30,400 bases of DNA from Chara braunii (GCA_003427395.1 BFEA01000335.1:1571338-1601737), one strand, 5' to 3'; shown: positions 11,157-20,871, counted from the stretch's first letter. Made by a program: numbers and translations. The notes: generated by a model not told the origin, from the sequence alone.

Positions 11157-11636
11157 CAGGGGCCTAGCTCAGTTGGTAAGGCACGCAAGTGGCATTCAGG
11201 AGGTCTTGGGTTCAATCCCCATTGGCCTCATGCACCTTCCTGGGCAAGCTTGGCGCCCGCCACCAAGAGATATGCCGTTGGTCCCCCCGAGTGGCATTGA
11301 GCACAGACTGCTGATGTTCATAGGGGGAGGGGACCGGAGGGGAGGCACAGTGACTGGCCCATCGAAGAAGCTCGGTCCTGATGCTACAGGCTGACCCCTG
11401 GCCGGTATCGCCCACCTGCTGTNNNNNNNNNNNNNNNNNNNNNNNNNNNNNNNNNNNNNNNNNNNNNNNNNNNNNNNNNNNNNNNNNNNNNNNNNNNNNN
11501 NNNNNNNNNNNNNNNNNNNNNNNNNNNNNNNNNNNNNNNNNNNNNNNNNNNNNNNNNNNNNNNNNNNNNNNNNNNNNNNNNNNNNNNNNNNNNNNNNNNN
11601 NNNAAAAAGAAAAAAAGAAAAAAAGAAAAAAAGAAG
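11157..11636 (+). mobile_element. tRNA-derived SINE, full 5' head, body interrupted by gap
   Basis: The head (11157-11226) looks like a tRNA gene. An exact A-box consensus TAGCTCAGTTGG is at 11165-11176 and a B-box-like GGTTCAATCC at 11209-11218, 32 bp apart as in an RNA polymerase III internal promoter. A non-tRNA body follows (11227-11422), running into 181 Ns. After the gap an A-rich (AAAAAAAG)n tract (11604-11636) could be the SINE tail. The 5' end and the 3' body recur in separate pieces at 25296-25358 and 25547-25690, showing a dispersed family. It begins about 30 bp after the LINE tail. No target duplication could be confirmed because of the gap. Confidence 0.75.
11423..11603. other. 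Assembly gap (181 N)
   Basis: Unresolved bases inside the probable SINE. The true length is unknown. Open frames spanning it are artefacts. Confidence 0.98.
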
Positions 11637-11983
11637 TAACACTGCCATTCGTTTTCCTTTTTTTTTTTGTTATTCTTGCATATGGAGCAGTGCAGCGAGG
11701 CCCATTGACCTAAAGCTGTAAATAGACAGAAGTGGCGTCCCGATTCAGTATACTGCAGACAATATTGCAGACAATGGTGTCCTGTCAACGCGCGGTGACA
11801 GCTGACAGACAATCTGCAAATCGTAGTGAAGAGTGTCAGCATACAAGACGAGACAGGTAGGCACGCCCTTTTTCGCGGACGAAGACAAGGCCGTCGATCC
11901 CAAAATCCATCGATGAACGCTCGCGCTCGCCCGTGCCACACATTATCAAAAAAACTACAACTACACGGTAAGAGAGTGGGACC

Positions 11984-12028
11984 CCGGTCCGGAAATATCA
12001 CTCCCATACATTCATAACGAGGGCGACG
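11984..12028 (+). mobile_element. Hairpin-MITE family B, partial copy
   Basis: GTCCGGAAATATCACTCC...CATACATTCATAACGAGGG resembles the right half of the complete hairpin element at 16535-16653. It diverges after the GAGGGCG motif. It is a half-element only. Confidence 0.5.
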
Positions 12029-12081
12029 TTTTTAATCGTATCGTGAGTAGTGTGGCGAGCCCCAATGACGGACGGTATCAG

Positions 12082-12146
12082 GACGGAAATATAGGTCGCA
12101 TACATTCATAATGAGGGTGCGTTGTGCTCGGGGGAGGACGGTTGCC
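12082..12146 (+). mobile_element. Hairpin-MITE family B, right-half copy
   Basis: CGGAAATATAGGTCGCATAC, GAGGGTGCGTTGTGCTCGGG and GAGGACGGTTGCC follow the order of the right half of the element at 16535-16653. The matching left arm is absent or unrecognisable, so this copy is truncated. Confidence 0.6.
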
Positions 12147-13990
12147 AAGTGCCAAGTGATCGAACGACAACACCAAATGCGTAGAGAATGGAGAACGTAT
12201 GTTCACCCCAAAATGTGGAAAGATACACAGGCCATAGCTTTTGTCTTTTTCAAATTTGAGCGGTGCGGCAAGGCGCGGGGACGGCGGCAAGGGAAGGCGG
12301 GTTCGCCGGAGGCTCACGCACGGTCGAACTGGTAGTAGGCGGACACAAGCCGAGTAGAAAACATCGAACAGCAATCATCTTGTTAGGGCGGCAGGCAGGC
12401 AGAGCTTCGCAGAACGTATCCGGCTTTCCACTAGAGGGGAAAAAGTTTCGAGAGAATACGGGCAAACGAAGGTTGGGTATGTGCAAGTTCAGTGCAACCA
12501 ACGCTTTATAGTAGTAGGGCTAGGGCGAGAAAAGGAAGACTGGTTCTGGGCAGAGAAGATCCGAGAGCACGCCGCGGGCATCTGATGATAGTAGTAGTTT
12601 ACTGGAATTGAAAGCTGGTAGAAGTCGAAGAAAGAGAGAGAGGGACGAAAAGCGCTGAAGCTGGTTGGACTGAACGCTGTGTCCATCGGAAAGTGAGTGG
12701 TGAGGGCGGCGGTAGAGTGCATCCAAGCGGGGTGGGAAAAGCGGTCATATACGTTCGCGAAAGTCCCAGTGTGAGAGTACGCCCTGATGTTCAGCAGTAC
12801 CGGTTTACTATGGCTATTGAGACCCATTGAACGAGCACTGTGAACTGGTTGCAAGCGTCGTGATCGGGAAGGTGACTCATCGCGTGACGTGCCGTGGTTG
12901 GGCTTGTGGTCGGGCGGCCATAGGTTCTTCGCTGGGCGATCCTGAATGAGAAGTATTTGGCCTCGTCGGGCGGAGCGCCGTGGCGGCGAGAGGAGAAGGG
13001 AGGGGTTTACAGGAACGCGCAAACGTGCTGGGATGGGACGACGACGAGTGCAACGCTATTTGCACTAATCTTTACAGGGGGGTAGGGTTAATGAGTAGAT
13101 TAGCCACGGTCTCGCAGAGAGGAGTTGGGCCAGCCATTATAGTTTTCGGGGTGACTGAGAACGAAGGGGAATCTCCGTCCTTTGGCAAAGGTGGTGGATA
13201 TGGCGAGAATGCTGTGTAGATTCTCTTAGGGTCAGTATCGCATTATGAATAACAAAGGAAGCTTTCATTGTGACAGGGTTGCTGTGGCTGGCTGGGCATT
13301 TGGTCAGTCGTGATGCCGGCGTTGTGCTTGTTGAGCCCATCCATGAAGAGAGGCCGTCCGAAGTAGATCGATGTTTTTGCTTTGAAGGAAGCAATACCAC
13401 AGTGTGAAGTTGTAAAGTGGGAATCATATCATTAGAGCAGCCGATTTGCATTTGTTTGTTGATAGTTTGAAGTATGTTGATAGTTTTGAAGTACTAGTAA
13501 GGAATCAGTCCGTCTCCGTTAGATGATAACGCGCAGTGCGTGTGAGCGGAAATAGATCAAGGGTTGAACGAGATAGCCTTTAGAAAGAGTACTTTCGGGA
13601 AGAGATCGAGTAGTCTGAGACCGATTTAATCCAGTAAATGACTAGCACAGCCATGAAATCACTTTTTTCGTGGAAATACTTCGCCTTGACCTCTCGTTTC
13701 TACAATACTTGCAGATTTAACTCAGGGATAATCTCGATGTTGGCAGCTTATAGACAGTGGTGATCGATAGATCGTTTTTTTTCAAATAAAGGTGCGCAGA
13801 CGATTTGTTCTCGTTTCTTTTTTTAATACATAAAGGTGCGCAGACGCTGACCAGGTGGTGTTTGCTTGGGCTGTGAAAGCGGTCGCCACCTTTTTTCGCA
13901 GGTGACTTGGCCCGAAAAGGAGATCGATCTCTCGGCAATTTCTACGAGTGCATTTGAGTGCGTTTGATAGTTACGCGCCCTCGCGAGCGA

Positions 13991-14293
<303 letters not shown>

Positions 14294-14550
14294 GTGAGTT
14301 GCGGACTTGAAGCGATGACCACCCTTTGTACGCCCGTATTAGCCTCTCCCTTTCTGCTACTGAAGACCTCAGCTCCTGCTATCTGTGTCTAAGGTGACTA
14401 GTCTTATTTATCCCGCATACGCACATACATATTACATAATATAATAAAGGTATTTATCGTCAAAGCGCGAGTCGTCAGCTCGCGCTGATTACGTCCCTGC
14501 CCTTTGTATACAGCCCCCGTCGCTCCTACCGATTGAATGGTCCGCTAAAG

Positions 14551-14634
14551 TGTCCGGATCGCGGTGATCCCGGCGGTGTGTCCGGATCGCGATGATCCCA
14601 GTGATGTGTCCGGGTTGCGGTGATCCCGGTGGTT
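14551..14634 (+). repeat. 28-bp tandem repeat, 3 units
   Basis: Three consecutive 28-bp units starting TGTCCGG(A/G)T(C/T)GCG(G/A)TGATCCC at 14551, 14579 and 14607, differing at a few positions. GC-rich and inside HIR intron 1. Confidence 0.85.
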
Positions 14635-15023
14635 TGCTGCTGGGGGTGGTGTGAGAAAGTTTATTGATCCTTATCATTTAGAGGGGAGGGAAAAGTTTAT
14701 GTAGCGTGCGGAAGAATCATTTAAAAAAAACCGTGGAAAGTAAGGGTACCGGCCCATTTAATCCCAGTAAATCGTTTTCTCGACAGAGCGTGGATACGAA
14801 TATGTAGGTGCTGCCGTCATTTCCCCCTCTCCTGTCGACGCGTTCGGTTACTTTTGGGCAAGTGTTGCTCACGCGTATCTGCTGCTGACAAAGCCGTGGA
14901 TGTGCGCGTATGTATGCGTGTAAGAGTAACCAATATCACTTTTTGGTTATTACCACCATCATTAGAGGTACATGGGACGCAGTTGGAGAAAAACGTTGTG
15001 CGCCTTCGTGTATGGCTGCGCCG

Positions 15024-15025
<2 letters not shown>

Positions 15026-15066
<41 letters not shown>

Positions 15067-15070
15067 TGTG
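15026..15070 (+). repeat. (TG)n microsatellite
   Basis: Uninterrupted (GT)n, about 15026-15062, decaying into GCGCGTGTGT. Intronic. Confidence 0.9.
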
Positions 15071-15689
15071 TAGGTTGTGCTTTTTATAGAGATTGATTGG
15101 CAGGTAAATGGCTAATACTTGGGAATGCAGAACTTCGGAAGGGAGGGGTCCGGAGCGGAAAGAGGAGACGCGCGATGTGTCAATCCAAAGCACAATCTTT
15201 GCTTTACGCGTGTCCATCGACGGATTGTAAAAACAGCTCAAAGGAGTGGCGACTGGATTTCAGTGCGCCAGAAATTTGGCAGCTGCTCGTGACGGGTCCC
15301 AGGGAGACCTATGATCGATTGAGTGGTATGGGGCCTGGTCTCTATCAGCAGAGAAGATAGGATTTACTACCGGAATCTGGACGTGTTTGTGGAGAGAGGC
15401 AGGAAGTTGCTATTGATTGATCTGGTTTCCTGCACTTAGCGCAAAACACATCCGGATTCAGGAATGTAATCCAATCCTCTTTGCTAGTGGGACCAGGCCC
15501 GTAGTGATTTTTGAGGCGAGGAAAGAAACGGAAATTTTTGTAATCTATTCCCAACGCAATTTCGCGGCTTCTTTTTCATCCTGAGCTGTCGTTCAAGTCG
15601 CTCTTCTCATAAGATCATGACTCCGTAACTGAAAGTTGTGATGTATGACGTGTTCTTGGTTCCGATCCTCCTCCTCCTCAGTCCATTAT

Positions 15690-15814
15690 GGGCCGCGCTC
15701 CACCACTCGCGAAATGCACAAAAGACAAAAAATATGGTCGTGTATATTATTCCCTTGTTCCACCGGAGGATTCTTTCCCATTTTTTGCATTTGGTAAGAG
15801 GTGGTGCGAGGCCC
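15690..15814. mobile_element. MITE family A, copy 1 (125 bp)
   Basis: Terminal inverted repeats GGGCC(G/T)CGC(T/A)CCACC at 15690 and 15814, flanked on both sides by TAT (15687-15689, 15815-15817), a 3-bp target duplication. The interior (GCACAAAAGACAAAAAATATG ... GAGGATTC) matches copies 2 and 3. It has no coding capacity. The TIR starting GGG and the 3-bp duplication fit PIF/Harbinger (Tourist-like) MITEs. Confidence 0.75.
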
Positions 15815-15944
15815 TATATATAACTTCGCAACCGGAAAATGTGACATATTACTAGTATGTGTTCTTGCTTCCGATCCTTCAAGTTTTTACCAGGTAAAGT
15901 ATAATAGTAATATACTGCGCGGACAAAAAAAAACACATGTGAAT

Positions 15945-16460
15945 GGGTCTCGCGCCACAATTCTCCATTGGACTCGATTTCCGAGAGCGAATGGAGAGTT
16001 GTCAGAATGGAGAAACACGGGCTAAAAAGCAACAGCCCTTGGTCCACCAACTCTCTCCTTTGCACATTAGAACAACACTCCGTTCAATTTTTTTTTTATT
16101 ATTTTTTTTTGAGCACATACACAACGGTCCCAACGTTGGACCCGCTTTCCGAAAAAGGAGGCCAGTCGAGACGTCCGACAGTGGGCTCTCCCATTTTGGA
16201 GAGTGTGCATGCTGCCCTCGAAAGAATCTTTCTGAGGACTCACCTCTCTTTTTCTCAGGTTTGAAATGGGGTCTCGCTCCACTACTCTCGTCGACATGCA
16301 CAAAGGGCAAAAATCATGGCGGTGTATCTTTCCATGTTTTAGCGGAAGATTCACTCTCGTTTTGCACATTTCGAGAGTCGTGGAGCGAGCCCATAGAGAG
16401 TTTGTGGAGCGGAGCCACACTCTCGGATAACGTAGAATGGAGAATGGTGGATCGAGACCC
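15945..16460. mobile_element. 516-bp TIR element related to MITE A, with copy 2 nested inside
   Basis: The left end GGGTCTCGCGCCACAATTCT (15945) and the right end, the complement of AGAATGGTGGATCGAGACCC (ending 16460), form imperfect terminal inverted repeats of about 25 bp. They share the GGGYCTCGCNCCAC start of MITE A. MITE A copy 2 sits at 16269-16392. There is no transposase-like frame; the 187-codon frame across it has no recognisable similarity. A clear target duplication was not found. Confidence 0.55.
16269..16392. mobile_element. MITE family A, copy 2 (about 124 bp)
   Basis: Left end GGGTCTCGCTCCACTACTC, right end the complement of GAGTCGTGGAGCGAGCCC (one base shorter). The interior CATGCACAAAGGGCAAAAATCATGG ... 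GGAAGATTCACTCTCG corresponds to copies 1 and 3. Flanks ATG and ATA do not match exactly, so the target duplication is decayed or the copy is part of the larger element. Confidence 0.65.
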
Positions 16461-16534
16461 AGTGTGGCATATTTTGCTTATGCGAGTATTGTTAACTAGC
16501 CAGTGAGGCGTTCTTTGTGGGAGTTTTGCCGGAT

Positions 16535-16653
16535 GGTTGCCTACTTTCTTCCCCCGAACACAACGCACCCTCATTTTCGCTGCATCTGGCCGGAAATATA
16601 ACTCGTATACATTCAATTTTAGAGTGCGTTATGTTTGGGGGAAGACGGTAGCC
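16535..16653. mobile_element. Hairpin-MITE family B, complete copy
   Basis: The left arm (16535-16574, containing CTTCCCCCGAACACAACGC) pairs with the right arm (16621-16653, GTGCGTTATGTTTGGGGGAAG). The loop is centred on CCGGAAATATAACTCGTATAC. Two partial relatives lie at 11984 and 12082, outside this intron, so it is a dispersed family. Non-coding. Confidence 0.7.
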
Positions 16654-16736
16654 TCTCATTTTGTGAGCTTCCTTTTCGTGAGGGCAACCATCTGGAGCGT
16701 TACGTCTGGGCCCAAAACGAGAGTAGGCACACTGAT

Positions 16737-16864
16737 GTTCCGCTTGTTGATGATCGCCCTGAAGTAAGTAGTAGTAATGTGACGGAAAAACTCACAAAAT
16801 CAGCTTTTTAATTCAAAGCATTCTCCACCACTTCTTCAGGGCGATCAACAACAACAAGCGGAAC
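16737..16864. repeat. Inverted repeat, about 28-31 bp arms
   Basis: The arm at 16737-16764 (GTTCCGCTTGTTGATGATCG...) pairs with 16834-16864 (...GATCAACAACAACAAGCGGA), separated by a 69-bp spacer. The right arm has a 3-bp insertion of a GTT/AAC unit. A fragment, CGATCGCCCT, recurs at 16938. A MITE-like hairpin without a recognised second copy. Confidence 0.7.
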
Positions 16865-17354
16865 GAAACCTGATGTCCCAACCTCATCTCCCCAATTTCG
16901 ACCACAAGGGTATAAAAGAAAAGGTTGTCGTGGCCAACGATCGCCCTAATTCAGTCTTATATTGTTTATTAGTCGAGCTGCTCGGATGAGGTCTCGTCGT
17001 TTGCACGAAAACGTGGTGGAAATGCTTTGAAGATCGCTGTGGACAGCCGGTTAGGCACACGTAACACTATGCGGTGACAGGGCTATCGGATGGTGGTGGT
17101 CCTGTCCAGGTATCTGGGTCCGATGAATCGTACCCAGAGGATCGGGAGATCAGTGCTCTGTTTTAAGACTCTGATGGTTCGCACAGGACTGCCAGAGAAT
17201 CCTTGCCGAGCTGCCGCGATCTGATCATACTACGAGTTGGTGCGAAATCCACGAAAGTCGCTTGTGGGGTCGTTCCTCTGACGGGCGTGAACGTTGGAAT
17301 CATCTGATGGACAGCCGTATGCGCTGACTGGTATTGTTTCTTCAGACGTCCATT

Positions 17355-17385
17355 GTGATGATGATGATGATGATGATGATGATGG
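17355..17385 (+). repeat. (GAT)n microsatellite
   Basis: Eight to nine GAT units. The polyhistidine frame it produces on the minus strand is not a gene. Confidence 0.9.
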
Positions 17386-17599
17386 CAGGATCTCCTCCTA
17401 CTGCTTCTGCTGCTGCTGTTTGGTGGGTAACCTCTTGTTAGTGGACACAGTTGTTTCGTTATCGTCGAGTGGTTGATGCTGGATCTCGGTGCTGGCTTTA
17501 CTCTCCGCATTGATTTACAGGTTAGGATCGGTCTATGGGAACACATGCTGTAACCTACTGTTCGCATGTTTCCTTGACTTCTGTCGCTCCCTTCTTTAT

Positions 17600-17920
17600 G
17601 TTGGGGCCGAGTCACCCGTAAACTCCACTCAAGGTATGGCCCCTTTCGGATCGGCGGAGAAGGGCCGGTGGTTCTTTTTTTTTCTTTTTTTTTTATTATT
17701 AATATCGTGTGGTCTGATGGACCACGGATCAGATATTAAACTAATCAGAACAGATACTGCACTTGATCTTAGCCAAAAGGCCGAGAAAGGTATTGGGGCC
17801 GGTGGTTCATTGATGGGTCTCATCCTTTTTTTTGTTGGGGGCGAGTCACCCGTAAACTCCGCGCAAGGTAGCCTCTTTCGGATCGGGAAAAATGGCCAGT
17901 GGTTCGTTGATGGCCCTGAT
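17600..17920 (+). repeat. Diverged direct repeat pair (units A and B); A split by the U2 insertion
   Basis: Unit A starts GTTGGGGCCGAGTCACCCGT at 17600 and unit B GTTGGGGGCGAGTCACCCGT at 17834. Both continue through AAACTCC.C.CAAGGTA..., CTTTCGGATCGG, and GGCC(G/A)GTGGTTC(A/G)TTGATGG. In B the last motif is continuous; in A it is interrupted by the U2-derived insertion (17662-17808), and B shows the pre-insertion arrangement. The host repeat is of unknown nature. Confidence 0.8.
17662..17808 (-). mobile_element. U2 snRNA retropseudogene with A-rich tail and 13-bp target duplications
   Basis: On the minus strand 17793 down to about 17699 reads as the first about 95 nt of plant U2 snRNA. It has ATACCTTTCTCGGCC at the very 5' end, then TTTTGGCTAAGATCAAGTG, the branch-site-recognition region GTATCTG near TTCTGATTAGTT, and a stem GTGGTC/GACCAC. 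It stops after CGATATTAA, before the Sm site, and is replaced by an A-rich tail (complement of 17675-17698). GGGCCGGTGGTTC occurs at 17662-17674 and again at 17796-17808 as an exact 13-bp flanking duplication. Lacking the Sm site and 3' stem-loops, it cannot be a functional spliceosomal RNA. The structure is that of an snRNA copied by LINE machinery. Confidence 0.88.
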
Positions 17921-17946
17921 GCATGGAGGAAGTCAAATTCATATTT

Positions 17947-18075
17947 GCTAAGCTGGTAAAATGCTGGCCAATGTTGCCGGCTGATGCTGCCGGGATAACT
18001 CCGGGTTGAATTGTGAGGTCCCCGGCCTCGGTTCAAGTGATGTTTTGAAATGAAATTGGATTAAAAGATAAAAAT
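17947..18075 (+). mobile_element. LINE-type 3' end module, truncated copy
   Basis: GCTAAGCTGG, GGCTGATGCTGCCGGGATAA and GGTTGAATTGTGAGGTCCCC match the LINE 3' UTR end at 10999-11075, then run into TGAAATTGGATTAAAAGATA in place of a clean poly(A). It has a 20-bp insertion-like difference after GCTAAGCTGG. A 5'-truncated retroposon end. Confidence 0.65.
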
Positions 18076-18440
18076 GCACCCAATGTTCAAGTGCTGGCCA
18101 ATATCGAGCTTCTTTAAGTGTATGATGCGTCTGCGTTTAGACCTTCGATCAGGATTGCTAATCCGATCCGCTTCTGAACCAGACTGATTGGAACCAGGAG
18201 GGCCAGCTTCAGATCAGATGTGGACCCGATGTCGGCCCAAATTGTACCAGATTTGGGGTAAAATGCACCCAATGCATGCCGTATCGAGCTTCTTTAAGTG
18301 TATGATGCGTCCGTCTAGACCTTCAATCAGGATTGCTGATTCGATCCGCTTTCGGACCAGATCAATTGGAACCAGGAGGACCAGCTTTGGATCAGATGCG
18401 GGACCCGGTGTCGGCCCAAATTGTACCAGATTGATTTGGG
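18072..18440 (+). repeat. 189-bp tandem duplication
   Basis: Unit 1 starts AAATGCACCCAATG at 18072 and unit 2 at 18261. Both contain TATCGAGCTTCTTTAAGTGT, ATGATGCGTC, GATCAG-like segments, GGAACCAGGAGG and TCGGCCCAAATTGTACCAGA. They differ by substitutions and small indels, so the duplication is not recent. Non-coding. Confidence 0.9.
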
Positions 18441-19023
18441 CTAGAATCGTGGGAGGTTAGCCCAGAGTACTAGAAGGATGTTGCCCAATGCGTGACGAGT
18501 GCATCCTGTGCCAAAAAGGTCGTTGATCGGCATGGGTGCAGGATCAGAGCTCCAAACTAAAGAAATGGAATGAGCCTTTTCACTAGTGGAGGTCAGACTC
18601 GTCAGACCATCAGGCGGTGAAATGCGGAAGAAGTGGTCTGTGATGGAAAGCTTCAGGCTGCGACGTACGAGGCCGTGAAATCCCGACAAAAACGTTTTTT
18701 CACAGGCTGACTGAAACAGAAGCGTGGATATATCTAGTAGTACCTTATGCACTATTTATGCGTTCATTATTGGTTCGTATGGTCCGCTGCACACTGGTTA
18801 CCAGCCAGCAAACGGCAACGCCTGAGGTCATGCATGGCCTGCCAGGGTTCTATTTTAACTGGGCAACTTAGACGGTGCGCAGGCAGTCTACAGGTTGCTG
18901 GTCTTGGTGGAGTTTGATACGATTCAAAAGGAGTGTGATACGATTCACGTACGTGTACGAGACTTTTTGCTTTTTAGTTCTCTTTGGGGTCTCGCTTGTT
19001 CTCTTTGCCAACCGAAAGGTTCG
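18441..19023. other. Intronic sequence; no feature recognised
   Basis: The sequence is unique within the window. The 103-codon minus frame (18441-18752) has no family resemblance. Confidence 0.5.
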
Positions 19024-19026
19024 TTA

Positions 19027-19159
19027 GGGCCTCGCTCCACTACTCGCCACCATGCACAAAAGACAAAAATATGGGGGTGTATCTTCCCGGACCTACTGCC
19101 AGTGGAGGATTCGTTCTCATTTTGCACAATGTCATTTGGTGAGTAGTGGAGCGAGGCCC
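19027..19159. mobile_element. MITE family A, copy 3 (133 bp), best preserved
   Basis: Perfect terminal inverted repeats GGGCCTCGCTCCACTACTC at both ends, flanked by TTA on each side (19024-19026 and 19160-19162). A TTA target duplication with a GGG-starting TIR is the hallmark of PIF/Harbinger-type (Tourist-like) MITEs. The interior ATGCACAAAAGACAAAAATA ... GGATTCGTTCTC matches copies 1 and 2. Non-autonomous: no frame for a transposase. Confidence 0.88.
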
Positions 19160-19199
19160 TTAGACTGTCGAAATCCAGTTATGTGAAAGCCCACCTACA

Positions 19200-20180
19200 C
19201 ATGCGCGGATAAGGGGGAGGGAATAGAGGGAAGGTAGAAAGGAGAGGGGTTCCAAGGGGACACTCAATTTGGCCCCGGGGGGTGGGGTGGGAGAGGGGGA
19301 GGGGAAGGGAGGGGGCAGAGGAAAATCAGCCTATGGCCACAGGGGTGCAATGGACGGATGTGGGATGCCTGGGTACCAATGGGGTCTGGCGATAGCACGA
19401 TGTTCGTGTCCACCACCTAACACTGTTGATGTGGCAAAAGGCCTTTCTCTTTGCTTGCCGGTAATAAGAAACCGGACTGCTGCGCCCCAGAATAGATGGG
19501 GCACCCGCGTGAGTGTGTGGTTTAAAAAAAGCAAAAGCGAAAGCCCATCTCCACCAACCTCCAGAGTGTCTTCGCCGATTAGGAGTAGAATTTGCATGAA
19601 CTTACATTTGTTAACTTTGTTTAGCTTCACTTCTTGCGACCGTGCGCCATTCTGCTTGCTGAATCCATGCCTTTCTCTCCGAGCATATCATGATGTTGTT
19701 GTCTGGACTGCGGGAAGGAGCTAGTCTTCTTCGGTGATTCTTCTGAGGGTTAGCAACGATTCAGAGTGTGAGCAACTCGGTTGGAGTGGAATGACGATGA
19801 TGGAGAATCGTCAACCAATCTAGATTTCTGAACCCGCGACCTGGACTCGATCCCCAGACCTTCCCGACCCCACTGTGTAGTTGCCCGTTGATGCTGTGTG
19901 CTTTGAACCCGCGGCCTGTCCCTAAAACTGTGTACAATTGTTTTGTGTGTGCAGCTTGGGTCGTTATGGATTTGATCCGTAGACTAGTTGTTTATAGAAG
20001 TCTTAATGGCAAATTTACAGTTGACCTTTCGAAAGGTCAGCTGGCCATACGTCCTCCGAAGGTCAGTAGGTCGTGGCTAGAGTAGTGCTGGAAGAGTCAA
20101 CTTTACCTCTCTCAGGTTGAGAGGGCAGTCTGTCGATGTGGCATACTGCACAGCCACACCGGCCTGCAGGGCCCGACCAG
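19200..20180. other. Intronic sequence; G-rich tract, no gene
   Basis: A purine-rich G-tract region (about 19205-19325) could form G-quadruplexes on the plus strand. The 151-codon frame at 19269-19724 begins as translated G-tract and shows no family similarity. Nothing else was recognised. Confidence 0.5.
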
Positions 20181-20400
20181 CGTTCTCAGCCTAAAGCCTG
20201 AAAACAAGGGCCTACAGGCCCTCTGTCGTTTTCAGCCTAAAAGCCTGAAAACAAGGGCTTACAGGTCCTGTGTCGTTTCAGCCTGAAAGCCTGAAAACGA
20301 GGGCCTGCAGGCCCTATGTCGTTTCAGCCTAAAACGGGGCCCTGATTTGTTTTGGCCTGAAACGGAGGGCCATTTTCAGGCCCTCATAAGATCCACCTGC
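20181..20400 (+). repeat. 46-47-bp minisatellite of double hairpins
   Basis: Units start at 20181, 20227, 20274 and 20320; the last is degenerate. Each holds two palindromes in a row: TTTTCAG...CTGAAAA, and AGGGCC-TACA/TGCA-GGCCCT. Substitutions in the second palindrome fall largely in its loop, so most stems are preserved. Confidence 0.85.
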
Positions 20401-20736
20401 CCTGAAACTTAGGCACCAGACCACGGTTTTAGCACAGGCCATTTTTGGCCTGTTTTCAAGACAACCTTTGTTTGAACTTCAACACCAGGGTCTGGCACGT
20501 TTTGGCATTGGCAAGAGCAGCCTCCTGGACGGGCCAGCACCTTATAAGACTGGCCCGCCCTGCAGGCTGCAGGAAGTCAGGAGACAGTCACGAGGTAGTT
20601 TCCCCAGGCACTTCACGTGCAGGAGGCAGGAGGCAGTCTTCAGTATTCGGCAGCAGCACTCTGGGGGAGCGCTGCAGTAGTAGTAGTAGCGTTAGCAGTA
20701 TTCAGCGCTGGGCGCTATTAGGAGCTAGAGTAGTAG

Positions 20737-20738
<2 letters not shown>

Positions 20739-20823
<85 letters not shown>

Positions 20824-20834
20824 TTGGCGGAGGN

Positions 20835-20871
<37 letters not shown>
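20739..20871 (+). repeat. (GA)n tracts with GATGGTTGGCGGAGG interruption
   Basis: Two long (GA)n runs separated and followed by the same 15-bp motif, GATGGTTGGCGGAGG. One base is unresolved (20834). The repeat of motif plus (GA)n may be a replication-slippage product or an assembly duplication. Confidence 0.85.

Larger units (their letters stand above)
11637..13990. other. Region upstream of the HIR gene; no gene recognised
   Basis: About 2.35 kb without recognisable coding sequence. The longest frame (12489-13022, minus) is 177 codons of low-complexity, Ser/Pro/Arg-rich sequence with no family resemblance. The stretch contains two partial hairpin-MITE copies (11984-12028 and 12082-12146) and a 15-bp direct repeat AAAGGTGCGCAGACG (13788-13802 and about 13832-13846). 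The HIR promoter and transcription start should lie here or in the microsatellite that follows, but no TATA box or start could be assigned with confidence. Confidence 0.5.

Noticed and set aside
11157-11230. Genuine tRNA gene
   Set aside because: It has A and B boxes, but the sequence does not close into a clear cloverleaf, continues into a long body, and recurs as dispersed fragments, so SINE is the better reading.
12489-13022. 177-codon minus-strand frame upstream of the HIR gene
   Set aside because: Low-complexity Ser/Pro/Arg/His composition, no recognised domain, and no codon-level signal I can defend. GC-rich sequence often gives such frames by chance.
14294-14392. Read-through extension of HIR exon 1 to the stop at 14392
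   Set aside because: The extension has no similarity to HIR proteins, while GTGAGT at 14294 is a strong donor and exon 2 continues the family motif exactly.
17699-17793. Functional U2 snRNA gene
   Set aside because: Only the first about 95 nt are present, the Sm site and 3' stem-loops are missing, an A-tail follows, and target duplications flank it.
19830-19920. Minus-strand tRNA-like B boxes (GGGTTCAAA, GGATCGAGTCC)
   Set aside because: No A box at the right distance and no stem structure; isolated matches to a short motif.
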